Of a stretch of 64,000 nucleotides of DNA, positions 18,147 through 26,330 are shown in pieces; within the stretch, counting starts at the first letter, position 1; each line of letters starts with the position of its first letter. The notes under the pieces were generated by a model. It saw nothing but the letters and a program-made list of their open reading frames with translations. It was not told the origin of the DNA and ran no database searches. The stretch is from NCBI GenBank assembly GCA_041394985.1, contig JAWLBI010000001.1, forward strand, positions 4,392,650 through 4,456,649, written 5' to 3'. The translations under genes and the position numbers were made by a program. Origin of the DNA: JAGLON01 sp041394985 (GTDB lineage: Bacteria; Zixibacteria; MSB-5A5; GN15; JAAZOE01).

Positions 18147-18464
18147 GTGCATCCCTCTAGTCAATCGGCGATGGCGGTCGGCCGCACGAATCGACGAGTT
18201 CCAATAACATCCTATGCCCTATTGATTTAACACTGGCACCGACTCTATATAATAGCCCGCGGCAGGCGACCTGTCAATCCTCAATATCAAACAATTAAGA
18301 TTAATACGCCCTGTGGCCGAATGAGTTTGCCACTTCCGGCTTTGCATTGGTTTAAAATTAACCTATATTGGCGTTGAATATTTCCAATGACGCCGGGTAT
18401 AAGAGATAACCTTCTCACAGTCTTTTTAATTGACAGATTCATTCATTATAGGTAGTTAGGCACT

Positions 18465-19547
18465 ATGGATTACGGTAAAATAATCACGACCGGGTTTAAA
18501 CAGGCCTGGAAATACAAATCGCTGTGGATCCTCGGCTTCCTTGTCGGCTCCGGAGGAGGATTCAATTCCAGTGGCAATTTTAACAGTGGTGGTGGAGACT
18601 TCGGCGGTTTCGGCGGATATGGCAAATACGAAATCCAGCAGTTCTTTCATCAATATCTGCCAATCATAATCCTCGTCGGCCTTGCGCTCTTGCTGCTCGT
18701 TCTTGTCTTCTGGATTCTCGGCACCATCGCCAACGGTGCCTTGATCGATGCGGCGCGCTGCTTCAAGAACAAAGAAGAGTATCGACTGGGCAAATCCTGG
18801 TCGGCGGGCGCCCGAAAATTCTGGCCACTATTCGGCCTGGGCCTTCTCGGATTCGTTGTCATCTTTTCAATGGTTATCATCTTGATAGGTATCGCCGTCG
18901 GATGCTTCTTCATACACGTCGGAATAGGCATAATTTCACTCGTGTTTGTTATCCCCCTGTTCATCATCGTCTTATTCGTCGCCGAAGTAACGATTGCTAT
19001 CGCGAAACGAATGATTGTCCTCGATGATAAACCGGTATTCGATGCCATCGGAGATGCCATTTCGCTGTGGAAATCGAGACTTGGGCCGACCCTGTTATAC
19101 AGCCTGATTTATGCCGGTATTAGTTTGGGTGTCGGCATCGGAATGTTCATTATACTTATCCCGGTAGCCATTCCTCTCGTCGCGATCGGATTCATGAATA
19201 TCTGGGCCGCGCTGATCATCGGCATCCCGATTGTCCTGCTAATCCTGCTCGTCGTGAGCGGTTATACCGGCGCATCGATGCATCTGATGACGACAGAATT
19301 TTATTTCCAGTTGATCGGATATGAAGGTGCCCAGCCGGTACATGCCGAACCGATTCCGGGCATATATCCGCCGATGCCGCAAGCGCCGACTGATCACGAT
19401 GGTAATCCACTGCCGCCGGCGCCGCCCGAGCAGCAGGAATATCAGGCTCCGGCTCCGCCGCTGCCACCGGCTCCGCCGGCGATGGACGGTGGCGACACGA
19501 CATCTGATTCACAGGATAACCGGCCGCCGGAAGAGCCGCGGCCGTAA
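18465..19547 (+). CDS. Polytopic membrane protein with glycine-rich loop and proline-rich tail
   Basis: The 360-residue protein begins YGKIITTGFKQAWKYKSLWILGFLVGSG, a pattern seen in glycerophosphodiester-phosphodiesterase-like membrane proteins (DUF7544/GlpM-like families), but no exact family is recognised. After this comes a glycine/serine/asparagine-rich loop (about residues 28-50), then about six hydrophobic helices to residue 275. The last 75 residues are dominated by proline and alanine and should be cytoplasmic. The 300-bp interval upstream (18165-18464) separates it from the divergent sthA and holds no gene. The next gene starts 13 bp downstream, so the two are probably one operon. 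Confidence 0.7.
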   Translation: MDYGKIITTGFKQAWKYKSLWILGFLVGSGGGFNSSGNFNSGGGDFGGFGGYGKYEIQQFFHQYLPIIILVGLALLLLVLVFWILGTIANGALIDAARCFKNKEEYRLGKSWSAGARKFWPLFGLGLLGFVVIFSMVIILIGIAVGCFFIHVGIGIISLVFVIPLFIIVLFVAEVTIAIAKRMIVLDDKPVFDAIGDAISLWKSRLGPTLLYSLIYAGISLGVGIGMFIILIPVAIPLVAIGFMNIWAALIIGIPIVLLILLVVSGYTGASMHLMTTEFYFQLIGYEGAQPVHAEPIPGIYPPMPQAPTDHDGNPLPPAPPEQQEYQAPAPPLPPAPPAMDGGDTTSDSQDNRPPEEPRP

Positions 19548-19560
19548 TCGAGGGTTTCGT

Positions 19561-20703
19561 ATGCAACGCTTGCGCAGTATCGTATTCACCATAGTGCTGG
19601 CATCACTGCTCTTTGCTCTGCCGACGCCGGGTCTTTCGCAATCGACCGACCTGCCCGATGTCGATATGGTCATTGACAATTATGATTACATGATTTCACT
19701 GTTTCCCGACGACTATCCGAATCGTCGCGAAGCCGTACGCGCATGCTCCACGATAACCACCGAGGCCGAGGAGCTCAAGGCATTCTGGGAGGAGCAGGGC
19801 GACATCGTCTTGTATTACCTCTCATACTATGCCGGGATCAATTGGGTCGAACCCGATTTCAAGATACATATCGTCAAATACTATCCCGATTATGCAAATG
19901 AAGATCCGATGACGATTCCGCTGGCCGGGAAGAAAAACGGCAATCAGATCATTGCCGTCCCCGGCGGCCTCTCTCACTACATCACGCTGTTTCAACAATT
20001 GTCGAAACGTCTGCTGGAGCAGACGCAGTATCCGGGCGCGACTCAATATTTTATCTCCGGTCATCCGTTGATGCGCAAATCGCCGCGACGGTTCGATAAC
20101 CTGGCGAATCTGCTGGCCCTGCGCACGCTGTCCGATTTTACGAATGTCGATTCGGTCATGACCGTCTTCAAATCAGCTCACTGGAAAAAACGCGAACCGG
20201 GACAGGAAGTTTTATTCGATTATTTCTGGGACAATTGGAATCTGTCGGCCGATTCGACGCTCGCCGCATACATCGCGTCCGAGCCGTACGGTTCGCGCCT
20301 CGTAGCGCTGACCCGCCCGCCGGTCCAGCGCCCACAGCAGGCGGTGAACTGGGGCGATCATCAACTCCAGGCTCCCCCGGCCGGACGTCTCGGCTTTTCA
20401 GTCGCCAAAGACCGCTCCGGATTTTACAAAGTCGTCGATGTCGATACCTTCAAGCTCGCCTTCGCCTCCGGTCTCAGGTCTGACGACCTGATTCGCAATG
20501 TCGACGGCACGGGGCCTCGCAATATCAAGCAGTTGTACGAATCCATCCTCGAAAAACTTGATCAGGGCGCACATATTAATATCGTGCGCAACGGAGAACC
20601 GGACGCTGTCATTATCTACCCATGGAGTGACCTGCCCTCTCAGGAGGAATATTACGAACCGGTCGAACAATATCCGGTCGAGGATTCCACCGACAGCAAT
20701 TGA
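19561..20703 (+). CDS. Secreted protein with C-terminal PDZ-like domain
   Basis: The start is at ATG 19561, which opens a signal peptide (QRLRSIVFTIVLASLLFALP, cleavage near GLSQS); the frame continues upstream but overlaps the previous gene. The 380-residue protein has a central region without recognised motifs, with aspartate- and tyrosine-rich segments, and lacks a clear HExxH metal site. Residues about 275-360 (RLGFSVAKDRSGFYKVVDV ... ASGLRSDDLIRNVDGTGPRNIKQLYESI) look like a PDZ domain. It may be a periplasmic scaffold or a relative of PDZ-bearing peptidases without visible catalytic residues. It follows the membrane-protein gene by 13 bp and ends in a strong terminator. Confidence 0.7.
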   Translation: MQRLRSIVFTIVLASLLFALPTPGLSQSTDLPDVDMVIDNYDYMISLFPDDYPNRREAVRACSTITTEAEELKAFWEEQGDIVLYYLSYYAGINWVEPDFKIHIVKYYPDYANEDPMTIPLAGKKNGNQIIAVPGGLSHYITLFQQLSKRLLEQTQYPGATQYFISGHPLMRKSPRRFDNLANLLALRTLSDFTNVDSVMTVFKSAHWKKREPGQEVLFDYFWDNWNLSADSTLAAYIASEPYGSRLVALTRPPVQRPQQAVNWGDHQLQAPPAGRLGFSVAKDRSGFYKVVDVDTFKLAFASGLRSDDLIRNVDGTGPRNIKQLYESILEKLDQGAHINIVRNGEPDAVIIYPWSDLPSQEEYYEPVEQYPVEDSTDSN

Positions 20704-20707
20704 TTTC

Positions 20708-20734
20708 AACGCCCGCTCCGGCGGGCGTTTTTTT
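20708..20734 (+). terminator. Terminator of the membrane/PDZ gene pair
   Basis: Stem AACGCCCGC / GCGGGCGTT with a TCCG loop followed by seven T, beginning five bases after the stop codon. Confidence 0.9.
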
Positions 20735-20892
20735 ATCCCTGTTAAATAATCATCGATACAGCATAATCTATGAATCAATGCCCGGCCGGGCAGATAGACG
20801 AATTTTTATCCCGAGATTTAAATATACGTTAAAAAACATATGCCGGAACCGATAATGGTAATAGTTACTTCAAGTATGGAGACACATGTGAA

Positions 20893-21639
20893 ATGACAGC
20901 CATGATATCATTAGTTGAACGCAAGAAATTCGATGCCCGGCAGGTTTACACCGTCGCCAGCAATATTTGGTGGGTCGGTTTTAAGGACAATGAAAACACC
21001 TGCTCGCACAACCCGTACCTGCTCGTGGATGGACACGAGTCGCTTCTTATCAATCCGGGTTCACGGGCCGACAAGCATTATCAACTCGTAAAAGAAAAAA
21101 TCGAATCTATTACCAAAACATCCGAAATCGAACACATCGTCGTCATGCACAACGACCCCGAGAGGTGCGCATCAGTCTCTTTGTTCGAAAAACTTGCCGA
21201 CCGCAATGTGCGGATTTATGCCCCGGTCGACATCGCCGAATCGATTAAATTTTTCGGCTGCAATCATCCCATTATCGGTCTCGAAGGCGGAGACAGCATC
21301 ATCCTGAAATCAGGACGGACGCTGACATTCTATGAAACACCGCAGTTGAACTTCGCGGGTTCCGGCATGCTCTTCGATGATACGACCGGGACACTGTTTT
21401 CGGGAAACCTATTCAAATGCCCCAGCGATGATTGGGAGCTGTATGCCAAAGCCGAGGGCTGGAACGATATTCGCCTGTATCATCCCGACAAGATCGTGTC
21501 GAAGAAGGCGTTCCATCAGACGCTGAATAAAATCGACCACTTGTCACCCCAGCGGATCTGCCCGCACCGAGGGCAAATTATCGAGGAAAACATCGATAAA
21601 TTCCTCACCGCGGCAAGAGAAATTTCCTTTGAGAATTAG
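20893..21639 (+). CDS. MBL-fold/flavodiiron-like protein with degenerate diiron site
   Basis: The 248-residue protein has the overall pattern of the diiron domain of flavodiiron proteins and ODP oxygen sensors: an N-terminal NIWWVGF, NPYLLVDGHESLLINPGS, then the metal segment. The canonical HxExDH is here H86-N-D88-P-E90-R91. The later ligand His is Asn153 (QLNFAGSGM), the bridging Asp is Asn172 (LFSGNLF), and only the last His (H225 in ICPHRG) is kept. There is no flavodoxin domain. It is probably a non-catalytic or altered-metal member, perhaps a sensor (inference). No partner gene is adjacent; CheW is 650 bp downstream. A second ATG at 20902 is possible. Confidence 0.75.
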   Translation: MTAMISLVERKKFDARQVYTVASNIWWVGFKDNENTCSHNPYLLVDGHESLLINPGSRADKHYQLVKEKIESITKTSEIEHIVVMHNDPERCASVSLFEKLADRNVRIYAPVDIAESIKFFGCNHPIIGLEGGDSIILKSGRTLTFYETPQLNFAGSGMLFDDTTGTLFSGNLFKCPSDDWELYAKAEGWNDIRLYHPDKIVSKKAFHQTLNKIDHLSPQRICPHRGQIIEENIDKFLTAAREISFEN

Positions 21640-21657
21640 GATCAGAGGGTTCATTCA

Positions 21658-21684
21658 CCCGCCTCAATCGAGGCGGGTTTTTTT
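21658..21684. terminator. Shared terminator between convergent genes
   Basis: Stem CCCGCCTC / GAGGCGGG with an AATC loop followed by seven T on the + strand. It lies just after the MBL gene and touches the stop codon of the convergent gene at 21683. Confidence 0.85.
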
Positions 21685-22066
21685 ATTGTCCCGTAAACAG
21701 TGAAATCCTCACCCCAACCTGATTGATCGGTTCGGAGACGAATGTCCCGTAAATCCGCTGATAATTAAGCGAAACCGACTTGTACACCGGTTTGACGACG
21801 GATAATTCGAGGTAATAATCTCGGTCTTCGAAATAATCCATGTCCCAGTTGAAATCCCCGGTGAACTCGAAAATGAAATTTGTACCTATTGTAAACTCAT
21901 TTATCGAAATAATCTGCAGTGTCGTGCCCCGATCTTTTCCTAAATCATCAACATTTTTAAAGTAGGACAATTCATTAGTAATCGGCGTAACCGATTGACT
22001 ACATACCGGTTGTACCAATACTGCCAGAACTAAAACAAGCAATATCGCCCCGAGACTTTTCTTCAT
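21683..22066 (-). CDS. Small secreted protein of unknown function
   Basis: The 127-residue protein has a signal peptide (MKKSLGAILLVLVLAVLVQPVCSQ). The mature part of about 100 residues alternates polar and hydrophobic residues in strand-like stretches (IGTNFIFEFTGDFNWD, YYLELSVVKPVYKSVSLNYQRIYG, QVGVRISLF) and looks like a small outer-membrane or periplasmic beta structure. No family is recognised. It is convergent with the MBL gene and shares its terminator. Confidence 0.6.
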   Translation of the reverse strand: MKKSLGAILLVLVLAVLVQPVCSQSVTPITNELSYFKNVDDLGKDRGTTLQIISINEFTIGTNFIFEFTGDFNWDMDYFEDRDYYLELSVVKPVYKSVSLNYQRIYGTFVSEPINQVGVRISLFTGQ

Positions 22067-22284
22067 TGATAACCACCTTTTTGATTGAAAACTGCCTTAT
22101 TGAGCCCGGTCAAGATACGGCGAAGAGGGAGGAATGGCAAGCGGGAAATACCGGGCAAAAAAGGTCAACTTGTCTCATTTTACCAAAAATCGCGGTGTTT
22201 CCCATGAAGATTTTTATATCCCCTGCCGATTCTAAGTATAAGAAATAGAAATCTATCAGCATTTAAGGGGGACGGAGAATACAC

Positions 22285-22785
22285 ATGGCAGAAAAAGATA
22301 ACATTAAGAACGTTGCCGCGGACGAGCTTCTTCAGTTAGTCAGCTTCAAGATCGGCTCCGAAGAATATGGTATCGATATTCTAAAGGTGCAGGAAATCAA
22401 CCGGATGCCGGAGATTACCAAAGTCCCGCAGGCGCCTCACTACGTCGATGGCGTTATCAATCTGCGCGGTAAAGTGATTCCGATTATCAACACCCGGCGC
22501 AAATTCTCTCTCGAGGAAAAAGAACACGACAAAGACACGCGCATCGTCGTCGTCGACATCAACGGTGAGGTTATCGGCCTGATCGTCGACTCCGTCAACG
22601 AAGTTTTGCGCATCCCTAATTCGATCGTGGAACCGCCGCCGAACGTGACCGTCGACGCGGGCGCCGATTATATCACCGGCGTTGCCCGGTTGGAAGATCG
22701 CCTGCTCATCCTGCTCGATTTGGGCAAGCTGGTCGGCGACACGGTAAATCAGATGTCGGACGTCACGGAAGAAGTCCTGGCGTAA
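22285..22785 (+). CDS. cheW: Chemotaxis coupling protein CheW
   Basis: The 166-residue protein is a single CheW domain, which links chemoreceptors to the kinase CheA at the inner face of the membrane. Diagnostic segments are LVSFKIGSEEYGIDILKVQEINR, VPQAPHYVDGVINLRGKVIPIINTRRKF, VDINGEVIGLIVDSVNEVLRI and ITGVARLEDRLLILLDLGKL. The N-terminus has a short lysine-rich lead. A GGGGACGGAG ribosome site precedes the ATG. It stands alone with a terminator behind it; three chemoreceptors are elsewhere in the window but no cheA. Confidence 0.96.
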   Translation: MAEKDNIKNVAADELLQLVSFKIGSEEYGIDILKVQEINRMPEITKVPQAPHYVDGVINLRGKVIPIINTRRKFSLEEKEHDKDTRIVVVDINGEVIGLIVDSVNEVLRIPNSIVEPPPNVTVDAGADYITGVARLEDRLLILLDLGKLVGDTVNQMSDVTEEVLA

Positions 22786-22803
22786 GAATCAAATTCGATT
22801 ATG

Positions 22804-22835
22804 AAAAGCCCCGCCTGCAATCGGGGCTTTTTTTA
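22804..22835 (+). terminator. Terminator of cheW
   Basis: Stem AAAAGCCCCG / CGGGGCTTTT with a CCTGCAAT loop and seven T, starting 18 bp after the cheW stop. Confidence 0.9.
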
Positions 22836-22926
22836 TTGTCATCGCCGCCAATAGCATGTTTTTTACCGAATAGGCGAACGAGTCGCCGCGTATTGCCGAT
22901 ATGGTATATAACACGGATGTTTTAAC

Positions 22927-23916
22927 ATGGCCACGAAGCATAAACACATAACAGTCACCGGCGCCGCCGGATTTATCGGGTCGCATGTCACCGAACAGCT
23001 CCTGCAGGCAGGACACTCGGTTACCGCGTTCGTTCGGTATACCTCGACCGGTTCGGCCGGATTCATCGATTCATTCGATCAAGCGCTCTGTAAAAATCTA
23101 AACATTATCTCGGGAGACATTCGAAACCGCGATGATGTCCGCCGCGCCCTGGCGAACAGCGATGTCGTCATCCACCTCGCGGCCCAGATCGCCATTCCGT
23201 ATTCGTATCTGGCTCCGGATGATTTTCTCCGCGTGAACGCCGGAGGTACGATGAATGTATTACAAACCGTCAATGATTTAAAGATTTCGCGGGCCGTCAT
23301 ATTATCCACATCCGAGGTGTATGGGTCGGCCCAGTACACGCCAATCGATGAGAAACATCCGCAGGTCGCGCAGTCGCCTTATTCGGCATCGAAGATCGCC
23401 GCCGATAAAATCGGCGAATCATTCTACCGATCATTCGGCACACCGGTCGTTATTGCTCGACCGTTCAACACCTATGGCCCACGGCAATCGGCCCGAGCCG
23501 TCGTGCCGACGATCATCCTGCAGGCGCTCCGTGGCAATACAATAAAGTTGGGAAATATCGACACGCGCCGGGATTTGAACTATGTCAAGGATACCGCCGC
23601 CGCCCTAATAAAAATAGCTCTGTCAAACAAAGGTATCGGCGAGGAAGTAAATATTTGCTCCGGCGTCGATATCTCGATTGCCGATATTGTCGAAAAAGTC
23701 GGCGACATTCTCGGCAAAAAACTGACGATCAAAACGGACAAGCGCCGCGTCAGACCGACCAAATCGGAAGTATCGCGGCTGCTTGGCGATGGCACGAAGG
23801 CGGAAAAGCTATTCCATTTGCCGAAAAAAACATCTATCGAGGAAGGCCTAAAACAGACAATCGCCTATTTCGAATCTCATCTCGAGACAATGAAAAAAGA
23901 GGATTTCCAACTCTGA
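22927..23916 (+). CDS. NAD-dependent sugar-nucleotide 4,6-dehydratase, LegB-like
   Basis: The 329-residue extended SDR enzyme has the NAD-binding GAAGFIGSH at its start and the catalytic Tyr-Lys in SPYSASKIAADK. The order of landmarks follows LegB-type UDP-GlcNAc 4,6-dehydratases: GDIRNRDDV, HLAAQIAIPYSY, STSEVYGSAQYTPIDEKHP, ARPFNTYGPRQSARAVVPTII and RDLNYVKDTAAAL. LegB makes the first intermediate of legionaminic acid-type nonulosonate synthesis, though related enzymes serve other deoxy sugars. The next gene overlaps by one base (TGATG), so the two are translationally coupled. No aminotransferase or nonulosonate synthase is present here, so the final sugar cannot be named. Confidence 0.85.
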   Translation: MATKHKHITVTGAAGFIGSHVTEQLLQAGHSVTAFVRYTSTGSAGFIDSFDQALCKNLNIISGDIRNRDDVRRALANSDVVIHLAAQIAIPYSYLAPDDFLRVNAGGTMNVLQTVNDLKISRAVILSTSEVYGSAQYTPIDEKHPQVAQSPYSASKIAADKIGESFYRSFGTPVVIARPFNTYGPRQSARAVVPTIILQALRGNTIKLGNIDTRRDLNYVKDTAAALIKIALSNKGIGEEVNICSGVDISIADIVEKVGDILGKKLTIKTDKRRVRPTKSEVSRLLGDGTKAEKLFHLPKKTSIEEGLKQTIAYFESHLETMKKEDFQL

Positions 23917-24650
23917 TGAAAGCAGTCATTCTGGCCGGAGGAAAAGGCTCGCGACTCGAGCCGTTCACGCACGTCTTCCCCAAGCCGCTCATGCCGCTGG
24001 GGAATCGTCCGATTCTGGACGTTGTATTAGAGCAATTGAGCCGCGCGGGCGTCGATGAAGCGGTGATTACCGTCGGACATCAGGCGGCAAAGTTTATCAA
24101 GATGGTCACGGCGGCCGGTGATTTCACAATAAACATCCGCTATTCGGAAGAGAAAAAGCCACTCGGAACAGCCGGGCCGCTGAAGAAAATCCGCGGGCTG
24201 GGCGACCATTTCATCGTCATGAACGGCGATATTCTCAGCGATATCGACTTCAAGAAGTTCATTGCTTTTCATAAAAAATCGGGAGCCATCGCGACGATTG
24301 CCTCGTTCGAGCGCTCCATGCCGATCGACTTCGGCGTTATCGAGACCGAAGGCAATACCGTCACTGACTATATCGAAAAACCGACCGTCAATTACCTGGT
24401 TTCCATGGGCGTTTATGCTTTCCGGCGGGACGTTCTAAAGTATATCCCGGCCGACAAACGGTTCGATTTCCCTGATCTGGTCAAGGTCTTATTAAGGCAC
24501 AACCTCCCGCCGGCCGTCTATCGGCACGCGGGAGAATGGCTCGATATCGGCCGCCCCGACGATTACCGGGAGGCGGTCGAATTATTCTTTAAAAAAAGCA
24601 AACAATTTCTCCCGACGAGCGGTAAATCATTCAATCGTCGAAGTCGATAA
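23916..24650 (+). CDS. Sugar-1-phosphate nucleotidyltransferase
   Basis: The 244-residue protein begins with the nucleotidyltransferase signature MKAVILAGGKGSRLEPFTHVFPKP and has the metal-binding Asp in VMNGDILSDIDF. It ends with GEWLDIGRPDDYREAVELF, typical of mannose-1-phosphate guanylyltransferase or glucose-1-phosphate thymidylyl-/uridylyltransferase relatives of minimal length. It activates a sugar 1-phosphate with an NTP; which base and sugar are used is not visible. The start is fixed by the TGATG overlap with the dehydratase gene; the reading frame is open further upstream but that part overlaps the previous gene. In legionaminic pathways a GDP-glucosamine-forming PtmE-like enzyme has this kind of partner (inference). 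Confidence 0.88.
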   Translation: MKAVILAGGKGSRLEPFTHVFPKPLMPLGNRPILDVVLEQLSRAGVDEAVITVGHQAAKFIKMVTAAGDFTINIRYSEEKKPLGTAGPLKKIRGLGDHFIVMNGDILSDIDFKKFIAFHKKSGAIATIASFERSMPIDFGVIETEGNTVTDYIEKPTVNYLVSMGVYAFRRDVLKYIPADKRFDFPDLVKVLLRHNLPPAVYRHAGEWLDIGRPDDYREAVELFFKKSKQFLPTSGKSFNRRSR

Positions 24651-24701
24651 TCAGAAAAACGTACTGATTCTGCAACTTGTGCTAAAAATAAGGTGTCCGG
24701 C

Positions 24702-25667
24702 ATGAACTATCTTATCACCGGCGGCGCCGGGTTTATCGGTTCCAACATTGCGCATACGCTTCTGAAAAATGGAGAGTCCGTCCGCATTCTGGATAATTTC
24801 TCCAGCGGCCGCAAGGCCAATATCGAGTCGATCATGGATAAAATCGAGGTTATCGAGGGCGATATCCGAGATACCTGGACGGTTAACGAGGCAATGCGGG
24901 ATATCGACTTTGTCTTTCATCATGCCGCCATGCCCTCGGTTATCAAGACCGTACAGAATCCGCTGACCTCTCACGCCATCAACGCCACCGGTACCCTGAA
25001 TGTACTCGAGGCGGCTCGGCAGGCCAAAGTCAGACGCGTCGTGTTCGCGTGCTCGTCGGCAATTTACGGTGATTCCGAGATACTTCCGAAAGATGAAATA
25101 ATGAAGCCGGAGCCCATGTCTCCGTATGCCATTCATAAATTATCCGGCGAACAATACTGCCAGATTTATCACAGCCTGTATGGTCTTGAAACGGTCTCCC
25201 TGCGTTATTTCAATGTCTTCGGACCGCGGCAGGATCCGACCAGCCAGTATTCGGCGGTCATCCCGCTGTTTATCAAGGCGGTCCTGAACGACAAACCGCC
25301 GACGATTTTCGGCGATGGCGAACAGACCAGAGATTTCGTTTTCATCGACAATGTCGTATCGGCGAACCTGAAAGCCTGTACCGCGCCCAATGCTCCGGGC
25401 GGGTCGTTCAATATCGGTTGCGGCAAGCGGTTGACGCTCAATGAAACGCTGATGATTATCAGCGATATTATGGGCAAGGATATTCGCGCAAATTATGTCG
25501 ATCCTCGCCCCGGCGACATCCGCCATTCGGGCGCGGATATATCGGCCGCGGAGCAAACACTCGGGTATACCGTCGATTTTGATTTTAAGGCGGGATTGAA
25601 AGAGACTATCAACTGGTTTTCATCTATCTTTTTATCGAACACTCCGGTCGGCGGCATCAAGATATAA
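24702..25667 (+). CDS. UDP-sugar 4-epimerase/dehydratase family SDR enzyme
   Basis: The 321-residue extended SDR protein starts MNYLITGGAGFIGSNIA and has the active-site YxxxK in SPYAIHKLSGEQYC plus the substrate-loop RYFNVFGPRQDPTSQYSAVIP. These features are closest to UDP-GlcNAc/UDP-Gal 4-epimerases of the WbpP/Gne group. AAGGTG six bases before the ATG at 24702 supports this start over an upstream GTG. It is the third gene of a sugar-nucleotide operon and is followed by a strong terminator. Probable role: supplying an epimerised or N-acetylated sugar nucleotide for surface polysaccharide or glycoprotein synthesis. Confidence 0.85.
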   Translation: MNYLITGGAGFIGSNIAHTLLKNGESVRILDNFSSGRKANIESIMDKIEVIEGDIRDTWTVNEAMRDIDFVFHHAAMPSVIKTVQNPLTSHAINATGTLNVLEAARQAKVRRVVFACSSAIYGDSEILPKDEIMKPEPMSPYAIHKLSGEQYCQIYHSLYGLETVSLRYFNVFGPRQDPTSQYSAVIPLFIKAVLNDKPPTIFGDGEQTRDFVFIDNVVSANLKACTAPNAPGGSFNIGCGKRLTLNETLMIISDIMGKDIRANYVDPRPGDIRHSGADISAAEQTLGYTVDFDFKAGLKETINWFSSIFLSNTPVGGIKI

Positions 25668-25688
25668 TCGAGAAGGTAGATAACAAAT

Positions 25689-25715
25689 AAAAGGGAGGCG
25701 ATGCCTCCCTTTTTT
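25689..25715. terminator. Terminator shared by the sugar operon and the DUF2059 gene
   Basis: Stem AAAAGGGAGGC / GCCTCCCTTTT with a GAT loop; T-runs follow on both strands. It lies between the convergent genes ending at 25667 and 25717. Confidence 0.88.
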
Positions 25716-25716
25716 A

Positions 25717-26175
25717 TTAGTAGCCAGCCCTGCTTAACTCTAATTTTAGTCTTAGCTCGATTTCATCATTCCAGTTTCCGTAGGACTCTTCGACATCCTG
25801 TCGAATCTTCATGCCTAACGACATCCATTTCTGTCCAATTGACGATTCGAAAAATGCAATCAGATCCTTAATCTCCTGGTGTGTATAATGTTTAGCGAAA
25901 ACCGGCACGACCTTAAATAAAAATTCGTCAAACTGAATATCGATGAAATTCCGCCACAGTTCATCGGGTACATTTGGATTTTGCGCCTTGTATGGAATAA
26001 GCCACGATTCCACACCTTCTTTAACAGTCCGCTCGCGCCCAGTCACCTTAAGATATTTCACAATGTCGGCCTTAAATGCCGGATCGATTGGATGTTCCGG
26101 CGACTTAGTATCCTGCCCCGCAGACAGCCCGGTGAATAGAATACAAGCAAAGACAATGGTTAGTAACCGCTTCAT
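25717..26175 (-). CDS. Secreted DUF2059 protein
   Basis: The 152-residue protein has a signal peptide (KRLLTIVFACILFTGLSAGQ). Its C-terminal half fits DUF2059: FLFKVVPVFAKHYTHQEIKDLIAFFESSIGQKWMSLG. The domain is helical, usually periplasmic and of unknown function. The gene is transcribed divergently from the methyltransferase gene at 26331 and converges on the sugar operon, whose terminator it shares. Confidence 0.85.
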   Translation of the reverse strand: MKRLLTIVFACILFTGLSAGQDTKSPEHPIDPAFKADIVKYLKVTGRERTVKEGVESWLIPYKAQNPNVPDELWRNFIDIQFDEFLFKVVPVFAKHYTHQEIKDLIAFFESSIGQKWMSLGMKIRQDVEESYGNWNDEIELRLKLELSRAGY

Positions 26176-26330
26176 AGTCCCTCCTGGATTAATATTTACA
26201 TGATTAGCTACCTATGGATATCTTACAATAAATGTCACTTTTGGTTCCTGTGAGATTAAAAAAGCAACCGTGCATCCTTTTCGGTTGTCTATCGTATACA
26301 AAATACAGCGATACACCACAGGGGGAAACT

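Noticed and set aside
18222..18253. Sigma-70-like promoter TTGATT/TATAAT between sthA and the membrane gene
   Set aside because: The spacing is 20 bp, too long for a reliable call.
19321..19560. N-terminal extension of the PDZ protein
   Set aside because: The extension overlaps the previous gene and is almost only Arg/Pro; the signal peptide begins at 19561.
23655..23915. N-terminal extension of the nucleotidyltransferase
   Set aside because: It lies inside the dehydratase gene in another frame; the conserved start motif begins at 23916.
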